A stretch of 64,000 nt of DNA from Massilia sp. YIM B02443 (GTDB taxonomy: Bacteria > Pseudomonadota > Gammaproteobacteria > Burkholderiales > Burkholderiaceae_D). Shown piece after piece: positions 1-7,382 of this stretch (the first letter of the stretch is position 1; every line of letters begins with the position of its first letter). A program made the position numbers and the translations under genes. Below the pieces are notes generated by a model. It ran no database searches. It was not told the origin of the DNA and saw only the letters and a list, made by a program, of their open reading frames with translations. The DNA lies in the NCBI RefSeq assembly GCF_030411955.1, contig NZ_JASNRA010000004.1, positions 1-64,000 of the forward strand, given 5' to 3'.

Positions 1-2165
1 CCGTAGAGCTTGCGGATCACGATCTCGCGCCGCCCGCGCTGCACGGTGTAAGCGGACAGCACGTAGATGCCGAACGCCGACAAGGCCAGCGCAACGGTGC
101 TGGCCGCGCCAAGCATCTGCGCCATGCGCAGGTCGCTCGTGTAGTTCTCGGCGAAGACGCTGCCCGCGCTCTGCATCTGCATGATCCCGTTCGGGTAATA
201 CTGGCGCCACAGCGGCGCCAGCAAGCGCCCCAGTGCCTGCTGGCCGAGCGCCGAGCGCACCGCGATCACGGTGGCGACGTCGGTCATCCGGTAGATCATC
301 GGACCGGGACGCTCGCGCAGCGACTGGTAGCGCAGGTCGGGCGCCACGCCGATGATGACGGAATCCGGCGCGCGTTCGTCGGGCGCGAACGGCATCTGGC
401 CGATCGCCGCCGCGGCGCTGGGGTAGCCCAGCGCCTGCACCGCCGCCATGTTGAGCACCACCAGGCCGCGCCCGGGCTGATCGCGCTTCGCATCGAACAG
501 GCGCCCGGCCAGCGGCTGCATGCCATACAAAGCGAAGAACGCGGGCGACACGTCCTTGAGTTCGACGCGGAAGTCCTCGCCCTTGCGGGTACTGAAGCCG
601 CCGATGATGCGGATGTCGTCGCGTCCGACCGCCTCGGACTGCACCGTCACGCCCTCGATCTGCGGCAGCCGCGCCAGGGCGCGCACCAGGCCACGTACCT
701 GTTCATCTTCCGACTCCGGCACCCGGATCAGCGCCAGCTTGGCCGGATCGAACCCCGGATCGGCATGGCTGGCGTACCAGGTCTGCCATCCGACCGCCAC
801 CGTGACGGCGGTGAGCGCCATCGCCACGCCGAACTGCAGTACCGTCAGCGTGCGCCGCAGCCACAGGTTGCCGATCGTCTCGCTGGCGCTGTCGCGTCCC
901 GCCAGCACCACGGCCGGGCGCACGCGCAGCGCAGTCCACGCCGGATACAGCCCCGCCACTACCCCGACCAGCAAACCGCACGCCAGCCCAACCGCCAGCC
1001 GCGCCGGCGTGAAGAAGCCCTGCAGCGGACGATCCACCAGCGCGGCGAACGGCGGCAGCAGCAGCCACGCCAGCACGATGCCGGCAATGGTAGCCACCAG
1101 CGCCACCAGCACCGACTCGGCGACGAACTGGCCGGCCACGCGCGCGGCGCCGGCGCCGAGCACCTTGCGCATGCCGATCTCGCGCTGGCGCCTGAGCGTG
1201 CGCACCGTGACCAGGTTGATCCAGTTGGTCATGGCCAGCGCCAGGATCAGGAGCGCGACCGCGCCCAGCGCCATCAAGGGGCCCTTCTGGCCGTAGCGTC
1301 CGGCCTCGCGTCCGCTGCCCAGGTCGGGATCGAAATAGGCGCTTGGTAACGCCACCAGCGCGGCCTCGGTGCCGGGCCGGCCGAGCGCGCGCACCAGCCG
1401 TTCGCCGCCCATCCGTCGTTCGAGCGGGGATTCGTCCAGTGCCTTCTGCATCAGGCGTTCCAGCAGCGCCTTGTCCTGGTCCGGATGGAGCTTGACGAAG
1501 ACGCCGCCGCGCTGCTCGTCGGTGGGCCGCGCCACGCGCGCCGCCAGCGGCCGGGCGCGGCTCAGTGGCCCGGTCAGCGCATCCCAGCGCTGGGTGGCAT
1601 TCGACGGCACATCGGGCAGGATCGCCAGCACCTGCAGCACTTCGTCGCCGGAGCGCACGGTGGCGTTTAGTGCCGGACGGTCGCCGAACAAACGCCGCGC
1701 GGTCTGCTGCGTCAGCGCCACGCCATCGGGCCGGCCCAGGGCCGCACCGAGATCGCCGGCCAGCGGGACGATGCCGAAGATGTCGGCAAAGGCGCGGTCG
1801 ACGGCGAACATCTCGACCTTGTGCAGGTTGTCGCCGACGCGCAGCGGCTTGCCGATCGGATCGGCGATGCTGGCATGTTCTGCCATCTTGCTGTCCAGCG
1901 CCGTATCGCGCAGGAACAGCATGGCGCGCGTGTTCCAGTCCGGTCGCGGGAAGTGGTTCACGCGCTGCTTGACCACATACACACGGTCGGCATGCGGCAC
2001 GTGGCTGTTGTACTGCATGCACCAGGCCACGAAGCCGATCAAGAGGTAGCAGGCGGCGCATGCCACCGTCAGGCCCAGCATCGTCACGGCGGAGTATCCC
2101 GGCTCGCGCAGCAGCAGGCGCCAGCCGACCACGAAATCGCGTACTTTGAACAGGCCGAACTTCAC
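1..2165 (-). CDS. MacB/FtsX-type ABC transporter permease (3' end beyond window)
   Basis: Inner-membrane permease of a MacB-like ABC export system. The frame is open to the left edge for about 721 codons. It has an N-terminal transmembrane segment followed by a periplasmic MacB-PCD-like region, then FtsX-like membrane helices (residues about 260-400) containing an RRQREIGMRKVLGA motif. A second periplasmic block follows, and the start of a last FtsX unit (RRGRREIVIRKLYG) lies at the window edge, so roughly the last 70-90 residues are missing. The GTG start overlaps the ATPase stop as GTGA, which implies translational coupling. The export substrate cannot be read from the sequence; the sigma-54 two-component context suggests stress- or envelope-responsive efflux. 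Confidence 0.85.
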   Translation of the reverse strand, partial: MKFGLFKVRDFVVGWRLLLREPGYSAVTMLGLTVACAACYLLIGFVAWCMQYNSHVPHADRVYVVKQRVNHFPRPDWNTRAMLFLRDTALDSKMAEHASIADPIGKPLRVGDNLHKVEMFAVDRAFADIFGIVPLAGDLGAALGRPDGVALTQQTARRLFGDRPALNATVRSGDEVLQVLAILPDVPSNATQRWDALTGPLSRARPLAARVARPTDEQRGGVFVKLHPDQDKALLERLMQKALDESPLERRMGGERLVRALGRPGTEAALVALPSAYFDPDLGSGREAGRYGQKGPLMALGAVALLILALAMTNWINLVTVRTLRRQREIGMRKVLGAGAARVAGQFVAESVLVALVATIAGIVLAWLLLPPFAALVDRPLQGFFTPARLAVGLACGLLVGVVAGLYPAWTALRVRPAVVLAGRDSASETIGNLWLRRTLTVLQFGVAMALTAVTVAVGWQTWYASHADPGFDPAKLALIRVPESEDEQVRGLVRALARLPQIEGVTVQSEAVGRDDIRIIGGFSTRKGEDFRVELKDVSPAFFALYGMQPLAGRLFDAKRDQPGRGLVVLNMAAVQALGYPSAAAAIGQMPFAPDERAPDSVIIGVAPDLRYQSLRERPGPMIYRMTDVATVIAVRSALGQQALGRLLAPLWRQYYPNGIMQMQSAGSVFAENYTSDLRMAQMLGAASTVALALSAFGIYVLSAYTVQRGRREIVIRKLY

Positions 2166-2842
2166 GCCGCCTTCTCCGCATCGACCACGATGCGCCCATC
2201 GAGCAGGTCGAGCGTGCGCGAGGCCTGCGCCGCGTGGCTCGGGGAGTGGGTGACCATGACCACGGTCGTGCCTTCGGCGTTAATCGTGCGCAGCATGCGC
2301 ATCACCTCGTCGCCGTGCGCCGTGTCCAGGTTGCCGGTCGGATCGTCGGCCAGCAGCAGCGCAGGCCCCGCTACCAGTGCGCGCGCGATCGCCACCCGCT
2401 GCTGCTGGCCGCCCGACAGCTGCGACGGTTTGTGTTTGGCCCGGTGCGCCACGCCCAGGCGCTCGAGCATCGCCTGCACGCGGGCACGCCGTTCGCGTCC
2501 GCCGGTGCCGGTGTATTCCAGCGCCAGCTCCACGTTCTCGAACACGTTCAGTTCGTCGATCAGGTTGAAGCTCTGGAAGATGAAGCCGATGCGCCCGCGC
2601 CGCAGGCGATTCAGGCGCGCCTCGCTCCAGCCCGAGACATCCTGGCCGTCGAACAGGTACTGGCCCTGGCTCGGCACGTCGAGCAGGCCCAGAAGGCTGA
2701 GCAGGGTCGACTTGCCGCAGCCCGACGGGCCGGTGATGGCCACGTATTCTCCGGCTTCGATCTCCAGATCGATCCGGTCGAGGGCGCGGGTCTGGACTTC
2801 ACCCGCCTGGTGGATCTTGCTAACGCCTGACAGTTTGAGCAT
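2162..2842 (-). CDS. ABC transporter ATP-binding protein, MacB/LolD type
   Basis: A 226-residue cytoplasmic ATPase that powers the adjacent permease. Walker A is GPSGCGKST, the signature is LSGGQQQRVAIARAL, the Q-loop is in FIFQSFN and the switch His is in VTHS. Walker B reads LLLADDPTGNLD: the catalytic Glu usual in this family (ADEPTGNLD) is Asp here, which may slow hydrolysis. The ATG is chosen because AAAGGAA precedes it; upstream in-frame sequence is the antisense-like GC-rich tail of hlyD. It lies between the adaptor gene (52 nt upstream) and the permease (4-nt overlap). Confidence 0.9.
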   Translation of the reverse strand: MLKLSGVSKIHQAGEVQTRALDRIDLEIEAGEYVAITGPSGCGKSTLLSLLGLLDVPSQGQYLFDGQDVSGWSEARLNRLRRGRIGFIFQSFNLIDELNVFENVELALEYTGTGGRERRARVQAMLERLGVAHRAKHKPSQLSGGQQQRVAIARALVAGPALLLADDPTGNLDTAHGDEVMRMLRTINAEGTTVVMVTHSPSHAAQASRTLDLLDGRIVVDAEKAA

Positions 2843-2894
2843 CAAGAATTCCTTTCGATGGATTGCGAGTTTACTGCGTAATTTTTTAGGTAAG

Positions 2895-4139
2895 TCATTG
2901 CGAAATGGCGAGGATCGCCGACTGGCCGAAGGCGGCGTAGCTCGAGACCACCACCCGTTCGCCGGCGTGCAGGCCGTCGATGATTTCGACCTGGCCGCCG
3001 CTGCGGCGGCCGACGCGGATGGGGCGCCGCTGCGCTTGCTTGCCGTCCGCCCCCACCACATAGGCCCAGGCGCCGCCGCTGTCGCCGAGGAAGGCGCCGG
3101 CCGGCAGCAGCAACGCCGGCGCCGGCTGGCCCAGCGTCAGCTGCGTGTCCAGGCTCTGGCCGGGACGCAGGCCGGCCGGCTGCTTCTCCGTGAACAGCAG
3201 TTCGGCACTGAAGCGCCCCTCCTTGATCTGCGGGTAGACGCGCGCCACCTCGACCGCATAGCTGCGCCCCTCATGGGTCACGGCGCCGCCGCGCCCGACC
3301 GCGATCCGGTTCAGGTAGAACTCGTCGATGCGCGCGGCCAGCTTGAAGTGGCCCGGATCGTCGATGCGGCCGACGTTCCTGCCGGTGACGATCGATTCGC
3401 CCACCTGCAGCCGGAAGTCGGTCAGGCGTCCGGCTACCGGCGCGCGCACCACCAGCGCCTCGACCGTCGCCTGCACCAGCTGCAGGCCGCCGTCGAGGGT
3501 GCCGATCGCGCCCTCCAGCTGGTCGAGCGCCTTGCCGCGCACGACGCCTTCGGCCGCGGCGCGTTCCTGCTCCAGCGCCACCGCGCGCGCTTCCTTGTCG
3601 ACCGCGTCGCGCATCTCTTCCAGCGCCACGTTCGAGATGAAGCCGCGCGCGGCCAGCTGTTCGTTGCGCGCCAGTTTCTTGCGCGCCTGGGTCAGCGCGA
3701 AATCCAGCTCGTCCAGCCGCCGCTGGCGCGCGCTGCGGTCGCTCTCCTGCGCCAGGCGCAGGTTCGACAGGTTGTAGATCTGTTGCGCCTGTTCGGCCTG
3801 GCGCGCCAGCAGTTCCAGGTTGCGCTGCGGGTTCGAGATGCGAAACAGCAGCTGGCCCTTGCTGACGTTCTCGCCGTCGCGCGCGAAGACTTCTTCGATG
3901 CGGCCCGACTCCACCGAGTCGAGCACCACCGAGTCGCGCGCCTCGGCGCTGGCGCGCAGCACGATCTCGTCGCGGAACACGCCGCGTTCGACGACGGCGA
4001 TATCGAGGTCGGCGCGCTTGACCTGCAGGCCGCGCGGAACCTGGCTCCAGGCCGCGGCCAGGACCGCTGCCAGCAGCGCGACGGCGCCGCAGGCGATCAG
4101 GATGGTCTTGCCGCGTTTTTTGGGCACGACCGTGTCCAT
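2895..4139 (-). CDS. HlyD/RND-type periplasmic adaptor of ABC efflux system
   Basis: Membrane-fusion protein linking the ABC exporter to the outer membrane. From the chosen start it has 414 residues: a short basic N-terminus (VPKKRGK), one membrane anchor (residues about 12-30), a first biotinyl-lipoyl half with GRIEEVFARDGENVSKGQLL, a long Gln/Arg/Glu-rich coiled coil (about 120-215), the second lipoyl half (VRAPVAGRLTDF) and beta-barrel domains. The start is uncertain: in-frame ATGs at 4139 and 4181 are both compatible with the sigma-54 promoter at 4216-4230, and neither has a clear Shine-Dalgarno sequence. A GTG at 4253 lies upstream of that promoter and is excluded if the promoter is used. 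Confidence 0.85.
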   Translation of the reverse strand: MDTVVPKKRGKTILIACGAVALLAAVLAAAWSQVPRGLQVKRADLDIAVVERGVFRDEIVLRASAEARDSVVLDSVESGRIEEVFARDGENVSKGQLLFRISNPQRNLELLARQAEQAQQIYNLSNLRLAQESDRSARQRRLDELDFALTQARKKLARNEQLAARGFISNVALEEMRDAVDKEARAVALEQERAAAEGVVRGKALDQLEGAIGTLDGGLQLVQATVEALVVRAPVAGRLTDFRLQVGESIVTGRNVGRIDDPGHFKLAARIDEFYLNRIAVGRGGAVTHEGRSYAVEVARVYPQIKEGRFSAELLFTEKQPAGLRPGQSLDTQLTLGQPAPALLLPAGAFLGDSGGAWAYVVGADGKQAQRRPIRVGRRSGGQVEIIDGLHAGERVVVSSYAAFGQSAILAISQ

Positions 4140-4215
4140 GGCGCTGCCGGAAGCTGGGGTGGTGTGAAGACGTGGTTGCATGGTGACGGCGGCAAGTGGC
4201 GATACCGGCTTTATT

Positions 4216-4230
4216 GCAAGCGCCGTGCCA
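4216..4230 (-). promoter_or_regulatory. Sigma-54 promoter for the hlyD-ABC efflux operon
   Basis: On the minus strand the sequence TGGCACGGCGCTTGCA matches the sigma-54 consensus TGGCACG-N4-TTGC at every fixed position. Transcription would start near 4204, ahead of the adaptor gene. The divergent gene encodes a sigma-54 activator, the expected partner. Confidence 0.85.
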
Positions 4231-4270
4231 TGCGTTTTTACGGCCGTTTTCACCCGCTGCGGGTAGCGAG

Positions 4271-4309
4271 TGTCCGCTTCCGGACAGGTCGGGTGTGCGC
4301 TTGCGGACA
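4271..4309. promoter_or_regulatory. Paired palindromes, probable enhancer for the sigma-54 response regulator
   Basis: Two 16-bp sites lie 23 bp apart centre to centre. TGTCCGCTTCCGGACA (4271-4286) is a perfect inverted repeat, and TGTGCGCTTGCGGACA (4294-4309) has one changed base. Their centres lie about 74 and 97 bp upstream of the predicted hlyD transcription start, a usual position for activators of this class. A looser third copy (TCCGG/CCGGA) is near 4325-4338. Confidence 0.7.
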
Positions 4310-4381
4310 GGCCGCAAAACAGCGTCCGGCAGGCCGGATTTCGCTGCTAGAATGCCCCGGTCCACCGCACCGCCCGCTTCC

Positions 4382-5731
4382 ATGGAACCATCGACCGCCC
4401 GCCTCCTGATCCTCGACGACGACGCCGACGTGGCGTTCGCGGCGCGCATGCTGCTGCGCCGCCGCCATGCCGACATCAAAGTGCTGCACGACCCGGTGGA
4501 TTTGATCGCGCAGCCGGCGCAGGCCGACGTCGACGTGGTGCTGCTCGACCTGAACTTCACGCCCGGCCGCACCGACGGCGCCGAGGGCCTGGCCGCGCTC
4601 GACCTGCTGCTGCGCCAGCCGAGGCCACCGGCCGTGATCGCCCTCACCGCCTACGCCGACGTGCCGCTGGCGGTGGAAGCGCTCAAGCGCGGCGCCAGCG
4701 ACTTCATCACCAAGCCATGGGACAACGCGCGCCTGCTGGCAGCAGTCGACAGCGCGCTGGCGCGGCGCGCGGCCCCGCCCACGCCTGCCGCCAGTTCGGC
4801 GCTGATGGGCGATTCGAATGCCATGAACGCGGTGCGCGCGCTGGTGGCCAGCGTCGGCCCGACCGAAGCCAATGTGCTGGTGCTGGGCGAGAACGGCGTC
4901 GGCAAGGAACTGGTGGCGCAGGCGATCCACCTGGCCTCGCGCCGCGCCGACAAAAGCTTCCTGGCGGTCGACATGGGCGCGCTGCCGGAAGCAACCTTCG
5001 AGAGCGAGTTGTTCGGCCACCGCAAGGGCTCGTTCACCGACGCCAAGGGCGACCGCGACGGCCGCTTCCAGGCCGCGCGCGGCGGCACCCTGTTCCTCGA
5101 CGAGATTGGCAACACCCCGCTGGCGGCGCAGGCCAAGCTGCTGACCGCGCTGGAGCGGCGCGCGGTGACGCCGCTCGGCGCCGACCGTCCGCAGGACGTC
5201 GACGTGCGCATCGTCAGCGCCACCAACCTCGATGAAGCGCAGCTGTTCGACCCGGCCGTGTTCCGGCCCGACCTGCTGTTTCGCCTGAACACGATCGTGA
5301 TCCGGGTGCCGCCGCTGCGCGAACGCAAGGAAGACGTTCCCGGCCTGCTGCGTCACTACCTGGGCCATTACGAGCGCCAGTATGCGCGTCCGGCACGGGG
5401 CTTGTCCGATGCCGCGCTGGCGGCCTTGAGCGCCTGGCACTGGCCGGGCAACGTGCGCGCGCTGCGCCATGCCTGCGAACGCGCCGTGATCCTGGCCGTC
5501 GGGCCGCACTACGCGTTCGCCGACTTCGGCCTGGCCGATCCGGCGCCGGCATCCGCTGCTTTGTCGGCGCCGGCGCCGGCGCCGGCCGACGAGCGCACGC
5601 TGGGCGACCTGGAACGCGCCGCCATCGCCGCCGCCATGGACGGCGCCAAGGGCAACATCAGCGAAGCGGCGCGCCGCCTCGGCCTGAGCCGCGCGGCCCT
5701 GTACCGCAAGCTGGACAAGCATGGCTTGTAA
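4382..5731 (+). CDS. Sigma-54-dependent response regulator (NtrC family)
   Basis: A 449-residue activator. The receiver domain (1-125) has acidic DDD at 12-14, the phospho-acceptor Asp56 (VVLLDLN) and Lys111. The AAA+ domain (about 140-370) has Walker A GENGVGKE at 169-176. A C-terminal Fis-type helix-turn-helix (NISEAARRLGLSRAALYRKL) follows. The sigma-54-contacting loop reads GSFTDA rather than GAFTGA. It overlaps the downstream kinase gene by 11 nt and is divergent from the efflux operon, whose promoter is a consensus sigma-54 site. The start at MEPSTAR is chosen at the family N-terminus; an in-frame ATG at 4352 is possible. Confidence 0.9.
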   Translation: MEPSTARLLILDDDADVAFAARMLLRRRHADIKVLHDPVDLIAQPAQADVDVVLLDLNFTPGRTDGAEGLAALDLLLRQPRPPAVIALTAYADVPLAVEALKRGASDFITKPWDNARLLAAVDSALARRAAPPTPAASSALMGDSNAMNAVRALVASVGPTEANVLVLGENGVGKELVAQAIHLASRRADKSFLAVDMGALPEATFESELFGHRKGSFTDAKGDRDGRFQAARGGTLFLDEIGNTPLAAQAKLLTALERRAVTPLGADRPQDVDVRIVSATNLDEAQLFDPAVFRPDLLFRLNTIVIRVPPLRERKEDVPGLLRHYLGHYERQYARPARGLSDAALAALSAWHWPGNVRALRHACERAVILAVGPHYAFADFGLADPAPASAALSAPAPAPADERTLGDLERAAIAAAMDGAKGNISEAARRLGLSRAALYRKLDKHGL

Positions 5732-6920
5732 GCGCTGTCATGCCTTCGCGCTGGTGCCGGCCTTGATGGCGCTGGCGGCCGGCGCGGTCATGCTGCAGGA
5801 CTCGCCGCGCCTGCTGGTGATCTGCGCCGTGGCGATGCTGGCGCTGGCCGGCCTGCTGTGGCGCGCGCTGGGGCCCATGGCGGCGCCGGCCGAAGTGGTT
5901 GCGGCGCCGTCGCCGCTGCCGCAGGCGCAGGCCGACGCGCTGGCGCACGAGGCGCGGCTGGAGCACGCGCCGGTGGCACTGTTTCGCATCGACGGCGCCG
6001 GCGAGGCTGGCGACGTGGCGCCGCTGAACGCCAACGCGCGCCGGCTGGTGGCGCCGGGCCGGGTGGTCGACGCACCCGCGCTGTTCGCGCGGCTGGCGGC
6101 GCAGCCGGCCGGCCGCTCGCTGATCTCGTTCGACTCGGAGCGCGGCCTCGAACGCGCCATGGTCGCGGTGTCGGCCTTGAGCCTGCACGGCAAGGCGCAG
6201 CGCATCGCCGCCCTGCTCCCGGTCGAGAGCGAACTGGAATCGGAAACACTCAGTGCATGGCGCGTGCTGGTGCAGGTGCTGACCCACGAGATCATGAATT
6301 CGCTCACGCCGGTGGCCTCGCTGTCGGCCACCGCACAGGGCTTGCTGGAAGAATTGCAGCTGGAGGGAGAAGCTGCCGCCGACCTGCGCGTGGCGCTGGA
6401 CGCGATCTCGCGCCGCGCTACCAGCCTGGCCGATTTCGTCGGCAGCTACCGCAGCCTGTCGGCGCTGCCCGAGGCGCGTCCGGAACGGATCGAACTGGCG
6501 CAGCTGTTCGAACGCCTGTCGACGCTGCTGGGACCGATGTGGCGCGCGCGCGGCGGCGAGCTGCGCTTCACCTGCGAGCCGGCTTCTCTGGTATTGGTGG
6601 CCGATCCGGGCCAGCTGGAGCAAGCCCTGATCAACTTGCTGAAGAACGCCTTCGAGGCGACGGCGGCAGTGAACAAGGCGCAGGCGCATGTCGAAGCGCG
6701 CCTGGCGCGCGGCGCCCGGCTGCGCATCGACATCGGCGACAACGGACCGGGCGTGCCCGAGGATCTGCTGCCGCACATCTTCACGCCCTTCTTCACGACC
6801 AAGAAAGGCGGCCGCGGCATCGGCCTGGCGCTGGTGCGCCAGCTGGTGCACGGCAACGGCGGCACCGTGCGCCATGTGCGCCCGGTGGGCGGCGGCGCGC
6901 GTTTCGTGGTCAGCTTCTAG
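5721..6920 (+). CDS. Membrane sensor histidine kinase, NtrY-like
   Basis: A 399-residue kinase. Two hydrophobic segments (about 8-25 and 30-50) anchor it with hardly any periplasmic loop, so it probably senses within the membrane or cytoplasm. A degenerate PAS-like region (80-170) is followed by the phospho-acceptor His189 in THEIMNSLTPV, the N box NLLKNAFEA, and the G boxes DNGPGVPEDL and GGRGIGLALV. The HE-x-x-N-x-L-x-P form is typical of NtrB/NtrY kinases that pair with sigma-54 regulators. It is co-transcribed with the regulator (11-nt overlap). Confidence 0.9.
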   Translation: MACKRCHAFALVPALMALAAGAVMLQDSPRLLVICAVAMLALAGLLWRALGPMAAPAEVVAAPSPLPQAQADALAHEARLEHAPVALFRIDGAGEAGDVAPLNANARRLVAPGRVVDAPALFARLAAQPAGRSLISFDSERGLERAMVAVSALSLHGKAQRIAALLPVESELESETLSAWRVLVQVLTHEIMNSLTPVASLSATAQGLLEELQLEGEAAADLRVALDAISRRATSLADFVGSYRSLSALPEARPERIELAQLFERLSTLLGPMWRARGGELRFTCEPASLVLVADPGQLEQALINLLKNAFEATAAVNKAQAHVEARLARGARLRIDIGDNGPGVPEDLLPHIFTPFFTTKKGGRGIGLALVRQLVHGNGGTVRHVRPVGGGARFVVSF

Positions 6921-6948
6921 GACCCGCGAGCGGCGCCGCGCGTCCGGC

Positions 6949-7284
6949 TTACTTGTTTTTCGTCTTGTCTTCCACGTCCTGGGCGTCCTGCACCTGCGGC
7001 TTGGTCTTGTCCGCCGGCGAGGTGCGCTCGCTGCCCTGCTTGGGCTGGCCCATGCCGGACGAGGTGGTCTGCTGCTTGCTGCTGCCCTGGAAATCGGGGT
7101 CGACGATGTTCGCGCTTTCCGGGCCTTCCTTGGCAGGATTCTCGCGCTCGCGCTCGCCGGAGACCGGCGCCTTGCGATCGACGCTGTTGGTCGGTTGCGC
7201 GGCAGTGGTGCCGGTACGGTCGGCCTGGGCCGCAGCGCCGGCTGCGATGATCATGCCGCTGAACAGGGCGATAACTTTCTTCAT
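6949..7284 (-). CDS. Small secreted hypothetical protein
   Basis: A 111-residue protein with a clear Sec signal peptide (MKKVIALFSGMIIAAGAAAQA, cleavage near residue 20). The mature part is strongly polar, rich in Lys, Glu, Asp, Gln, Ser and Thr, with no cysteine and no recognisable domain; it is probably disordered in the periplasm. I do not recognise a family. The start has an excellent GGAGGAA Shine-Dalgarno sequence, which can be paired away by an upstream complement (see 7287-7370). An in-frame ATG nine codons upstream is a weaker alternative. It lies 98 nt downstream of the CitMHS gene on the same strand. Confidence 0.75.
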   Translation of the reverse strand: MKKVIALFSGMIIAAGAAAQADRTGTTAAQPTNSVDRKAPVSGERERENPAKEGPESANIVDPDFQGSSKQQTTSSGMGQPKQGSERTSPADKTKPQVQDAQDVEDKTKNK

Positions 7285-7286
7285 AG

Positions 7287-7370
7287 TTTCCTCCGAATCA
7301 AAGATGGTCATAAAGGCATGTCTTCATGATGGCGCTCGACGCCTTGATTACAACCCCGATTCGGAGGAAA
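7287..7370 (-). promoter_or_regulatory. Leader with perfect anti-Shine-Dalgarno arm
   Basis: TTTCCTCCGAATC (7287-7299 on the plus strand) and GATTCGGAGGAAA (7358-7370) form a 13-bp perfect inverted repeat. In the minus-strand transcript the first-made arm is complementary to the Shine-Dalgarno region of the secreted-protein gene, so the folded leader would block initiation. The 58-nt loop contains a possible 9-codon ORF, MKTCLYDHL (7298-7327), whose stop overlaps the Shine-Dalgarno arm. Whether transcription starts here or reads through from the CitMHS gene is unknown. Confidence 0.55.
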
Positions 7371-7382
7371 TGATGGATTTTC

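Noticed and set aside
4139..4253. GTG at 4253 as start of the HlyD-like adaptor
   Set aside because: It lies upstream of the consensus sigma-54 promoter and has no ribosome site.
1821..4409. An 862-codon plus-strand frame opposite the efflux operon
   Set aside because: Shadow of the minus-strand permease, ATPase and adaptor genes; contains no recognisable motif.
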